This document shows positions 34,898 to 42,555 of a stretch of 64,000 nucleotides of DNA, in pieces (the stretch's first letter is position 1; every line of letters starts with the position of its first letter). This DNA comes from Aquincola tertiaricarbonis (GTDB lineage: Bacteria; Pseudomonadota; Gammaproteobacteria; Burkholderiales; Burkholderiaceae_C). A program made the translations under genes and the position numbers. The DNA is taken from positions 372,001-436,000 of the forward strand of contig NZ_CP097636.1 in NCBI RefSeq assembly GCF_023573145.1, in the 5' to 3' direction. The notes beneath the pieces were generated by a model. That model made no database searches. It had not been told where the DNA came from and saw nothing but the letters and a program-made list of their open reading frames with translations.

Positions 34898-36973
34898 TCA
34901 GTCCTCTTCTCTCAGCTTGAACTGTGCCGTCAGCTGCGCCTGCGCGTTGGGCGGCACCGGGTCGTGGTGGCTCAGGGCCAGCGTGTAGCGGCCCTGGCCG
35001 CTGGTCATCGCGTTCAGGCGTGACTGGTAGGCGCTCAGCTCCGACAGCGGCGCCTGGCCCTTGACCACCACCTGCCCGGCCGCGCCCGGCTGGGTGCCGC
35101 TGATCAATCCGCGGCGCGCCGACAGGTCGCCGGTGATGTCGCCCAGCGCCGCCGCAGGCGCGGTGATCTCCAGGTCGACGATGGGCTCCAGCACGATGGG
35201 CCGGGCCTCGCGCATCGCCGCGATGAAGGCCTTGCGGCCGGCGGTGGCGAAGGCCACTTCCTTGCTGTCCACGCTGTGGGCCTTGCCGTCGAACACCGTG
35301 ACCTTGACGTCCACCACCGGGTAGCCGGCGATCACGCCGTGCGCCAGCACCTCGCGCACGCCTTTTTCCACCGCGGGAATGAAGGTGCCGGGGATGGCGC
35401 CGCCTTTCACCTCGTCCACGAACTGGAAGCCGGCGCCGCGCGGCAGCGGTTCCACTCGCAGGTACACCTCGCCGAACTGGCCGGCGCCGCCGCTCTGCTT
35501 CTTGTGGCGGTGGTGGCCTTCAGCCGGTGCGGTCAGCGTCTCGCGGTAGGCGATGCGCGGCGGCCGGGTGTGGGCGTCGAACTTGTAGACCTCGCGCAGG
35601 CGGTCCATCAGCACCCGCAGGTGCAGCTCGCCCAGGCCGTACACCACCGTTTCATTCGTGTGGGCGGCATGCTCCACCTTCAGGCACGGGTCTTCGTCCA
35701 CCAGCTTGGCCAGGATCTCCCACAGCCGCTGCTCGTCGCCCGGCCGCTTGGGCTCGATGGCCAGGCCGTGCACCGGCACCGGAAACGGCAGCGGCTTGAG
35801 GTGGATGTGGTCGTCCTCGGCGGCGTCGTGCAGCACCGCGTCGAAGTGGATCTCATCCACCTTGGCCACGGCCACGATGTCGCCCGGCCCGGCGCGCGGC
35901 ACTTCCACATGCTCCTTGCCCTGCAGCAGGAACAGGTGGTTCACCCGGAACGGCTTGCGTCCATCGCCCACGTACAGCAGGCTGTCGCGGGTGATGGTGC
36001 CCTGGTGCACCCGCATCACGCCCAGCTTGCCCACGAACGGGTCCACCGCCACCTTGAACACATGGGCCAGCACATGCAGCGCGGGGTCGGGCGTGGCGGT
36101 CAGCGGCACCGCGGCCTCGCCCTCACCGCGCAAAAAGGCGGGCAGGTTGCCTTCGGTGGGGTTGGGCAGCAGCTTGGCGATCACGTCCAGCAGCTCGGCC
36201 ACACCGGCGCCCGTGCGGGCAGAGACGAAGCACACCGGCACCAGATGGCCCTCGCGCAGCGCCTGTTCCAGCGGCGCGTGCAGCTCGGCCGGGTCCACGT
36301 CGCCGTCGTTCAGGTAGCGCTCGACGAAGTCGCCGTCCACCTCCACCACCTGTTCCACCAGCGCGCGGTGGGCGGCTTCGACGCTGGAAAAGTCGCTCGG
36401 CCCCTCGCGGCGGTAGAAGCAGTCGGTCACTGTGCTGCCGCCGTCGGCCGGCAGGTTCAGCGGCAGGCATTCGGTGCCAAAGGCCTCGCGGATCTGGCCC
36501 AGCAGCGCCTGAAGGTCGGTGCCGGCGTCGATGCGGTTGACGATCACCAGCCGGTCGAGCTGCCGCTCGGCGGCGTAGGCCATCATGCGCACGGCCATCG
36601 GCTCGATGCCCACGGCGGCATTGATCACCACCGCCGCGGTTTCCACCGCCTCCAGCGCGGGCAGCGCCTGGCCGATCAGGTCGGGCGCGCCCGGCGTGTC
36701 CAGCAGGTGGATGCACAGGCCGGCATGGTCCAGGTGCAGGGCCGATGTGTTGAGTGAATGCTGCATCCGCCGCTCCAGCGGATCGTGGTCGCTGACGGTG
36801 CTGCCGCGCTCCACGCTCCCGGGTGCGGTGAGCATGCCGGCACGGTGCAGCAGGGCTTCGGCCAGCGTGGTCTTGCCGGCGGCCTGCGGGCCGACCAGCG
36901 CCAGCGTGCGCAGCGCGGCGGGATCGACGGTCGCGGAGGGCAGGCCGGGGGTGCCGTTGGATGGGCGTGGCAT
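34898..36973 (-). CDS. Elongation factor G-like GTPase (EF-G paralogue)
   Basis: A 691-residue translational GTPase with the EF-G domain order but clearly divergent from canonical FusA. G1 is GPQAAGKT at 28-35 and G3 is DTPG at 92-95. G4 is NRID at 146-149, where canonical EF-G has NKxD. Domain IV/V segments include KKQSGGAGQFGEVYLRVEP and GAIPGTFIPAVEKGVREVL. It resembles the EF-G-like/EF-G2 group found as a second copy in proteobacteria, whose function is unsettled. It stands alone without rpsL, rpsG or tuf, which argues against it being the housekeeping copy. Confidence 0.88.
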   Translation of the reverse strand: MPRPSNGTPGLPSATVDPAALRTLALVGPQAAGKTTLAEALLHRAGMLTAPGSVERGSTVSDHDPLERRMQHSLNTSALHLDHAGLCIHLLDTPGAPDLIGQALPALEAVETAAVVINAAVGIEPMAVRMMAYAAERQLDRLVIVNRIDAGTDLQALLGQIREAFGTECLPLNLPADGGSTVTDCFYRREGPSDFSSVEAAHRALVEQVVEVDGDFVERYLNDGDVDPAELHAPLEQALREGHLVPVCFVSARTGAGVAELLDVIAKLLPNPTEGNLPAFLRGEGEAAVPLTATPDPALHVLAHVFKVAVDPFVGKLGVMRVHQGTITRDSLLYVGDGRKPFRVNHLFLLQGKEHVEVPRAGPGDIVAVAKVDEIHFDAVLHDAAEDDHIHLKPLPFPVPVHGLAIEPKRPGDEQRLWEILAKLVDEDPCLKVEHAAHTNETVVYGLGELHLRVLMDRLREVYKFDAHTRPPRIAYRETLTAPAEGHHRHKKQSGGAGQFGEVYLRVEPLPRGAGFQFVDEVKGGAIPGTFIPAVEKGVREVLAHGVIAGYPVVDVKVTVFDGKAHSVDSKEVAFATAGRKAFIAAMREARPIVLEPIVDLEITAPAAALGDITGDLSARRGLISGTQPGAAGQVVVKGQAPLSELSAYQSRLNAMTSGQGRYTLALSHHDPVPPNAQAQLTAQFKLREED

Positions 36974-37165
36974 GGGCAGTCTCCTGGCGGTCGGGCCGCG
37001 ATCGGCGGCCTTCTCGAAGATCCCTGCCGGGGCGCAGGGCGCCAGCGCAGCCTACGGGAAGCCCGGGCGCCACACAAGCGGGGCATTGGCAGGGGCCGGA
37101 CAGCCCACCTACCGCCGCGGTGACCGGACCCACGGTGCTTGTCCTACAAGATTTGCCCCGCGCGG

Positions 37166-37193
37166 CCGACATCCCCCCGAAGTGGGATGTCGG
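37166..37193. promoter_or_regulatory. Perfect 10-bp inverted repeat upstream of the envelope protein gene
   Basis: CCGACATCCC (37166-37175) and GGGATGTCGG (37184-37193) form a perfect inverted repeat with an eight-base spacer, 60 bp before the ATG at 37254. A second small dyad, CTTGT-CCT-ACAAG, lies just upstream near 37138-37150. Either could be an operator or an RNA hairpin in the leader. Confidence 0.5.
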
Positions 37194-37253
37194 ACGATGC
37201 AGCCATCGCGCCGGAGGTCGGCGCGCCCTCAGACTCAAGGGCCGAGAGCTGCC

Positions 37254-37976
37254 ATGCCCACCCGCTTCGTCACCCACTGGCCAGGCCGCATCCGCAGCGC
37301 GGGGGCCGCGTGGTGTTGCCTGCCGGGCGCGGTGCCGATGCTGGTGAGCGTTGCGGCCCTGACCGCTCTTCCCGCCGCCGCGGTGGAAGAGGGCTCGCCG
37401 GCGGGCGCCGGCGGCCAGAGCGGCACGGTGGCTATGGCCTCCTTGCTCGGCCGTGTGGCCGCCCAGGCGCCCGCCGCGCGAGAGGCCAACCAGGCGGCCC
37501 TGAACGACGGCGCTGGTACCACCTCACCGGCCGCGCCTGTGGCCGATGCTCAGGGCCATGTGCATGACGAGCTGTCGCGCGTCACCGTCAGCAAGTGGCT
37601 CGGGCGCGGGCGCGCCAGCCTGGGCCTGGGGCTGGGCGCGGTGGGGTACCGGGCGTTGCCAGGCAGTGCGGCGCCGGCGGCCGGCCTGCTGAACCCGGCG
37701 CCGGCTGTGACCGTGGGGGTGCGCCTGGATGTGGCGCCGCGCACCACGATGTACGCCGATGCATCCGGCACCGCCGTGTGGAACACGGCCAACGACCCCA
37801 ACGCCCAGGGGGCGCTCTACAACACCCGCGTCGGCATGGAATTCAAGAGTGCCGGCGCGGCACGCGGGCTGGGTTTCGATCGCGGTGCGATCGGCATGCA
37901 GCTCGATTCGGGCTATCGCCTGCAGATGAAGCCACGCCGGGGCGGGTTGGCGGTTTACCTGAGAGGACAGTTTTGA
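37254..37976 (+). CDS. Putative exported envelope protein (hypothetical)
   Basis: A 240-residue protein with an N-terminal signal-like segment (to about residue 43, ending ALTALPAAAVEE). A low-complexity Ala/Gly-rich part follows, then a C-terminal region of alternating strands (TVGVRLDVAPRTTMYADASG and GFDRGAIGMQLDSGYRLQMK) that ends in phenylalanine (YLRGQF), as beta-barrel outer-membrane proteins do. I do not recognise a family. Its stop overlaps the next start (TGATG), so the two genes are coupled. Confidence 0.65.
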   Translation: MPTRFVTHWPGRIRSAGAAWCCLPGAVPMLVSVAALTALPAAAVEEGSPAGAGGQSGTVAMASLLGRVAAQAPAAREANQAALNDGAGTTSPAAPVADAQGHVHDELSRVTVSKWLGRGRASLGLGLGAVGYRALPGSAAPAAGLLNPAPAVTVGVRLDVAPRTTMYADASGTAVWNTANDPNAQGALYNTRVGMEFKSAGAARGLGFDRGAIGMQLDSGYRLQMKPRRGGLAVYLRGQF

Positions 37977-38254
37977 TGCCAAGCACCACAGTGCACACCA
38001 CCGACCACGACAGCCAGGCGGCGCACCCGCGTGACGAGGCCGCCACCGAGCACAGCCAGAACGACCAGACCCACCGCGCCAAGGACGGCAACGACGGCCC
38101 GGACCCCAAGCAGCCCAATGAGCGCGACGAATCGGCCGACACAGCGGCCGAGCCGCAGCCGCGCATCCAGCAGGCGCATGACGACTTGAAGCGCGGTCTG
38201 CGCGACACCGACCGCGGCGCGCCGATGGACGAGGCCTACCGCAAGCAGAAATAG
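37976..38254 (+). CDS. Small highly hydrophilic protein (hypothetical)
   Basis: A 92-residue, extremely polar protein without hydrophobic segments, rich in Asp, Glu, His, Gln and Lys. It reads as intrinsically disordered (for example NDQTHRAKDGNDGPDPKQPN), with one short helical stretch near IQQAHDDLKRGLRDTDRG. AGAGGA about nine bases upstream serves as ribosome-binding site. Its composition resembles stress or desiccation hydrophilins, but I recognise no family. It is coupled to the upstream envelope protein by a one-base overlap. Confidence 0.65.
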   Translation: MPSTTVHTTDHDSQAAHPRDEAATEHSQNDQTHRAKDGNDGPDPKQPNERDESADTAAEPQPRIQQAHDDLKRGLRDTDRGAPMDEAYRKQK

Positions 38255-38282
38255 GCCCGGCGATAGGCCCGGCCGCCCGGCC

Positions 38283-39794
38283 TTACTGGAAGGCCACCTC
38301 GGCAAAACTGCGCAGCTTGCGGCTGTGCAGTTCGTCCAGCCGCAGCTGGCGCAGCAGCTCGATGGCGCGCATGCCGATCCGCAGGTGCTGGTCCACCCGC
38401 TCGCGGTAGAAGTGGTTGGCCATGCCCGGCAGCTTGATCTCGCCGTGCAGCGGCTTGTCGCTCACGCAAAGCAAGGTGCCGTAGGGCACACGGAAACGGA
38501 ATCCGTTGGCCGCGATGGTGGCGCTTTCCATGTCCAGCGCGATGGCGCGGCTCTGGCTGAAGCGCCGCTCCGGCGTGGTGAGCTGGTGGTGGAAGGGCAG
38601 CAGCTCCCAGTTGCGGTTGTCGGTGGTGGCGACGGTGCCGGTGCGCATCACGCCCTTGAGCTCGTAGCCGGACAGCTGGGTGACGTCGGCCACCGCCGCC
38701 TCCAGCGCCACCTGCACTTCGGCCAGTGGCGGAATCGGCACCCACAGCGGCAGTTCTTCGTCCAGCACGTGGTCTTCGCGCACGTAGCCGTGGGCCAGCA
38801 CGTAGTCTCCCAGCTGCTGCGTGGTGCGCAGGCCGGCGCAGTGACCCAGCATCACCCAGGCATGCGGGCGCAGCACCGCGATGTGGTCGGTGATGGTCTT
38901 GGCGTTGGACGGGCCCACACCGATGTTCACCATCGTGATGCCGCTGCGGTCGGGCCGCACCAGGTGGTAGGCCGGCATCTGCGGCAGGCGCGGCGGCACG
39001 GCACCCAGCTCGTCGCCCGGCTGGTGCGCGGTGCCGGCGCGGCGCGTGATCACGTTGCCGGGCTCCACGAAGTGGGTGTAGCCCTCGCTGGCGGGCTCGC
39101 CCGCGCTCATCTCCGCCGCCATCACCTCGTGGCCCAGCCGCACGAACTCGTCGATGTAGAACTGGTAATTGGTGAAGAGCACGAAGTTCTGGAAGTGCTC
39201 GGGCGCGGTGCCGGTGTAGTGGCGCAGCCGGTGCAGCGAGTAGTCCACCCGCGGCGCGGTGAACAGCGCCAGCGGCTGCGCCTCGCCGAAGGCCGCTTCG
39301 TGCGTGCCGTTGGCGATGCCGTCGTCCATCGACGTGAGGTTGGGCAGGTCGAACAGGTCGCGCATCAGCAGCCGGCGCTGGGGCGACAGCGTGCCCTCCA
39401 CGTGGTCGTGTTCGGCAAACGAGAAGTGCACCGGAATCGGCTGTGCGCTCACGCCCACCGTCAACGGCACGGCGTGGTTGCGCATCAACAGGTGGAACTG
39501 TTCGCGGTAGTACTCGGCGAACAGTTCGGGCCGGGTGAGCGTGGTTTCGAACACGCCGGGCCCCGACACGAAGCCGTACGAAAGCCTTGAATCGGCGCGG
39601 CGCACGGTATCGACCTCCACCCGCACGAAGGGGTAGCAGGCGCGCACGCGGGAAGCGGGCAGCTCGCCGGCCAGGAAGGCATTCAGGTGCTGCCGCAGGT
39701 GGGCGATCGCGGCGTCGTACAAGGCCTTGGCATGCGCAAAGGCCGCGTCGGCATCGGTGAACTGAACGGGGGACGGGAGGTCGGGTTCGATCAT
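38283..39794 (-). CDS. amn: AMP nucleosidase
   Basis: A 503-residue enzyme that hydrolyses AMP to adenine and ribose 5-phosphate, helping to set adenylate pools and purine salvage. An N-terminal Amn-specific domain of about 180 residues precedes a phosphorylase/nucleosidase domain. In the latter, NIGVGPSNAKTITDHIAVLR and the ALDMESATIAANGFRFRVPY region mark the ligand site. The length is normal. It converges on the hydrophilic protein gene with a 28-bp gap. Confidence 0.95.
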   Translation of the reverse strand: MIEPDLPSPVQFTDADAAFAHAKALYDAAIAHLRQHLNAFLAGELPASRVRACYPFVRVEVDTVRRADSRLSYGFVSGPGVFETTLTRPELFAEYYREQFHLLMRNHAVPLTVGVSAQPIPVHFSFAEHDHVEGTLSPQRRLLMRDLFDLPNLTSMDDGIANGTHEAAFGEAQPLALFTAPRVDYSLHRLRHYTGTAPEHFQNFVLFTNYQFYIDEFVRLGHEVMAAEMSAGEPASEGYTHFVEPGNVITRRAGTAHQPGDELGAVPPRLPQMPAYHLVRPDRSGITMVNIGVGPSNAKTITDHIAVLRPHAWVMLGHCAGLRTTQQLGDYVLAHGYVREDHVLDEELPLWVPIPPLAEVQVALEAAVADVTQLSGYELKGVMRTGTVATTDNRNWELLPFHHQLTTPERRFSQSRAIALDMESATIAANGFRFRVPYGTLLCVSDKPLHGEIKLPGMANHFYRERVDQHLRIGMRAIELLRQLRLDELHSRKLRSFAEVAFQ

Positions 39795-39846
39795 CGGACC
39801 ATTGTGGCGCGTGTCGATGACGTCACCGACCGCGCGCCACCGTGCA

Positions 39847-40629
39847 TCACAGAGGCAGGTCGCCGGCCGGGCGGCCCAGCCAGCGCTTGGCCAGGTTGTC
39901 GAGGTCGCCGGCGGCCTTGGCCGCGGCGATGATCTCGTTGACCTTGGCGCGCAGCTTGTCTTCGCCCTTGGCGATGCCGATGAAGTTGGGCGAATCCTTT
40001 AGCACGAACTTGTACTCCGCGCCCAGATTCGGGTTGCGCGCCATCATGTTGCCGGCCACCGAAGCGCCGGTGGCGATCGCCTGCACCTGGCCCGAGACGA
40101 AGGCCGCCACGGTGGCGTTGTTGTCCTCGAAGCGCTTGATGTCGGTGGACGACGGCGCGATCTTGCTCAGCTCCATGTCTTCCATGGCGCCACGGGTCAC
40201 GCCTACGGTCTTGCCGGCCAGGTCGGCAGCGGCCTTGATCGGAGTGGCCTTGGGCGCAAACACTGCCTGGAAGAAGGGCGAATAGGCGGAGCTGAAGTCG
40301 ATCACCTTCTCGCGCTCGGGGTTCTTGCCCAGCGTGGAAATCACCAGGTCGGCCTTGCGCGTCTGCAGGTAGGGAATGCGGTTGGCGCTGGTCACCGGCA
40401 CCAGCTCCACCTTCACGCCGAGCTTGGTGGCGATGTAGTTCGCCATGTCGACGTCCAGGCCCTGAGGCTTGAGGTCGGTGCCGACGAAGCCGTAGGGCGG
40501 GAAGTCGGTGGGAATGGCGATGGTGATGACCTTCTTGGCCATCACTTCATCCAGCGCGTTCTGCGCGGCGGCGGGCAGGGCGGCGGCCAGCATCAGGGCG
40601 CTGGCGGCAATGAGGGAGCGGCGGTGCAT
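39847..40629 (-). CDS. Orphan amino-acid-type ABC substrate-binding protein
   Basis: A 260-residue periplasmic binding protein of the polar amino-acid family (SBP_bac_3). The signal peptide covers residues 1-22 (LMLAAALPAAA-QN). Typical core segments are TDFPPYGFVGTDLKPQGLDV and LVISTLGKNPEREKVIDFS. The ATG at 40629 has a GGAGA element eight bases upstream and starts directly at the signal peptide, so the longer frame is rejected. No permease or ATPase gene is adjacent, so it must use components encoded elsewhere or serve as a sensor. Confidence 0.9.
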   Translation of the reverse strand: MHRRSLIAASALMLAAALPAAAQNALDEVMAKKVITIAIPTDFPPYGFVGTDLKPQGLDVDMANYIATKLGVKVELVPVTSANRIPYLQTRKADLVISTLGKNPEREKVIDFSSAYSPFFQAVFAPKATPIKAAADLAGKTVGVTRGAMEDMELSKIAPSSTDIKRFEDNNATVAAFVSGQVQAIATGASVAGNMMARNPNLGAEYKFVLKDSPNFIGIAKGEDKLRAKVNEIIAAAKAAGDLDNLAKRWLGRPAGDLPL

Positions 40630-40743
40630 TCGGCAAGTCTCCAGGTTGACGGAGAGCTGCTTCGCAAGCGCCATGCCGGTCCACGTGCGCACTGCAATGG
40701 TGCGCAGTATTCAGCGTGCAGGGCCGCGGGCGCGGCCCCGGGG

Positions 40744-40932
40744 TCAGCGTTCGCCGGGTTCGGTCACGCGGTGGCGGGCTTCGGCCGCATCGGCGTACAG
40801 CGCCTGCAGGCCGGGCAGAGCCGCTTCATAGCCCAGGTCGACGTCGTGCATCGGCGTTTCTTCGGCGACCACGGCGGGCGAGAAATCCCAGCGTTGTCCG
40901 CTTGCTTCCATCCAAACTTGTTCGCTAGCCAT
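40744..40932 (-). CDS. Small hypothetical protein, 62 aa
   Basis: A 62-residue acidic soluble protein (MASEQVWMEASGQRWDFSPA start) with a strong AGGAGAAG ribosome-binding site just before its ATG at 40932, which is the main reason to believe it. It has no membrane segment and no recognised family. It is divergent from the DUF72 gene with a 110-bp spacer. Confidence 0.6.
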   Translation of the reverse strand: MASEQVWMEASGQRWDFSPAVVAEETPMHDVDLGYEAALPGLQALYADAAEARHRVTEPGER

Positions 40933-41042
40933 GGCCTTCTCCTGCAACGGTGTGATAGTGCGTGGGGATGTCATTGGTTGCCATCCGCCGAATGGGGGAA
41001 CTGCTGTAGTCGGTTTCCTACAAGCCCAACCTGGAGGGATGA

Positions 41043-41855
41043 ATGAGCTCGACCCCCCGCATACGTGTCGGCATCGGAGGCTGGAACTTCGCACCTTGGC
41101 GTGACAACTTCTACCCCGCAGGATGGCCGCAGGCGCGTGAACTTGAATATGCCGCGCAACATGTCACGGCCATCGAGGTGAACAGCACCTACTACAGCGC
41201 GCAGAAGCCGGCCACCTACGCCAAGTGGCGCGATGCCGCGCCCGAGGGCTTCGTCTTTTCGCTCAAGGCTTCGCGCTACGCCACGCAGAAGCGGGTGCTG
41301 GCCGAAGCGGGCGAATCGATCGACCGCTTCATCGGCAGCGGCATTGCCGAACTGGGCGACAAGCTCGGCCCCATCGTCTGGCAGCTGGCACCGACCAAGG
41401 TGTTCGACGAGGAGGATCTGTCGCGCTTTTTTGCGCTGCTGCCCGGCGCGGTGGGCGGCCTTCCGCTGCGCCATGCGCTGGAGGTGCGCCACCCCAGCTT
41501 TGCCTCGCCCGACTACTTGGCGCTGGCGCGGCGCTTCGGCGTGACCACGGTGTTCACCGATGCGCTGGATCGCTTTCCGGTCATCGCCGATCTCACCGGC
41601 AGCTTTGTCTATGCCAGGCTGCTGAGCGCCGACAGCGCCATCCCGACCGGCTATGCGCCCGAGGTGCTGGACCGCTGGGCCGTGGCCGCGCGCCACTGGG
41701 CGGAAGGTGGCGTGGATGCCGACCTGCCGCGCGTGGCGCCTTCACTGCAGCCGGCGGGGCAGCCGCAGGACGTGTTCGTCTACTTCATCAACGGCGCGAA
41801 GGAGCGTGCGCCGGCGGCTGCGATGGCGTTGCTGCAGCGCCTGCAGGCGCCCTAG
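41043..41855 (+). CDS. DUF72 domain protein (YecE family)
   Basis: A 270-residue soluble protein of the DUF72 family, which has a TIM-barrel-like fold and no firmly established activity. Visible family segments are IRVGIGGWNFAPWRDNFYPAG at the N-terminus, TAIEVNSTYYSAQKPATYAKW, FVFSLKASRYAT, and a C-terminal DVFVYFINGAKERAPAAA with the conserved FNN/FIN-like motif. The ATG at 41043 gives a normal N-terminus. It ends two bases before the stop of the convergent phosphatase gene. Confidence 0.9.
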   Translation: MSSTPRIRVGIGGWNFAPWRDNFYPAGWPQARELEYAAQHVTAIEVNSTYYSAQKPATYAKWRDAAPEGFVFSLKASRYATQKRVLAEAGESIDRFIGSGIAELGDKLGPIVWQLAPTKVFDEEDLSRFFALLPGAVGGLPLRHALEVRHPSFASPDYLALARRFGVTTVFTDALDRFPVIADLTGSFVYARLLSADSAIPTGYAPEVLDRWAVAARHWAEGGVDADLPRVAPSLQPAGQPQDVFVYFINGAKERAPAAAMALLQRLQAP

Positions 41856-41857
41856 GG

Positions 41858-42475
41858 TCAGCCGCCGACCAGGCTGCCCGACGCGTGCCGGCTGTTGCCC
41901 ACCAGGTGGGCCGTGCAGTTCACCAGCTCGGCGGTGTGCGGCGGCACGGCCGCGCACACGGTGAGCGCGGTGTTGCCCAGCGGGCCGGCCAAGGCCAGGG
42001 CGGCCGGCACCTGCAGCTGGTGGTCCAGCCAGGCGCGCAGCACCAGGCCGTGCGTCACCACCACCAGGGGGCCATCCAACTGCCGCTGCTGCTCGGCCAG
42101 CGTTGCCAGCGCCTCAGCCGCACGGGCATGGAAGGTAGCCAGTGATTCGCCACCGCCCGGCGGCGCTTCGGCCATCTTCAGGGGGTCGAAGCCCAGCTGG
42201 TCGTACGGCTGGCCGCGCAGGCTGCCGAAGTGGCGCTCCTGCAGCGTGTCCAGCGCCTGCACCGCCAGGCCGGTGACCTGCGCGATGGCAGCGGCGGTCT
42301 GCCAGGCGCGCGGCAACGGACTGCTGACGATGGCGGCCGGCCGCATCGCCGCGATGCGCCTGGCCAGCAGGGCGGCCTGCTGCAAGCCGGTGTCGCTCAG
42401 CGGCGTGTCGGGCGGCTGCAGCACGCGGGCGACGTTCAGCGCCGTTTCACCATGGCGCACCAGCAACAGGCTCAT
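41858..42475 (-). CDS. Histidine phosphatase family protein
   Basis: A 205-residue phosphoglycerate-mutase-like phosphatase. The catalytic RHG is at residues 7-9 (LLVRHGET) with the phospho-accepting His8. The conserved proximal arginine (SSPLPRAWQTA), Glu (LQERHFGSLRG) and second His (VVVTHGLVLRAW) are present. Substrates in this family range from sugar phosphates to cobalamin and nucleotide intermediates, and none can be assigned here. It is divergent from the NUDIX-MBL fusion gene with an 80-bp spacer. Confidence 0.9.
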   Translation of the reverse strand: MSLLLVRHGETALNVARVLQPPDTPLSDTGLQQAALLARRIAAMRPAAIVSSPLPRAWQTAAAIAQVTGLAVQALDTLQERHFGSLRGQPYDQLGFDPLKMAEAPPGGGESLATFHARAAEALATLAEQQRQLDGPLVVVTHGLVLRAWLDHQLQVPAALALAGPLGNTALTVCAAVPPHTAELVNCTAHLVGNSRHASGSLVGG

Positions 42476-42555
42476 GCAGACCCTTCCTTCCAGGCGGTGG
42501 AGACCCGGGGCAGGGTCTGCGGCATTATGGGTGCCTGCCTGTGGGAACCTGAACG

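Noticed and set aside
35276..36757. A 493-codon plus-strand frame opposite the EF-G-like gene
   Set aside because: It is antisense to clear GTPase and domain IV/V segments and has shadow-like composition.
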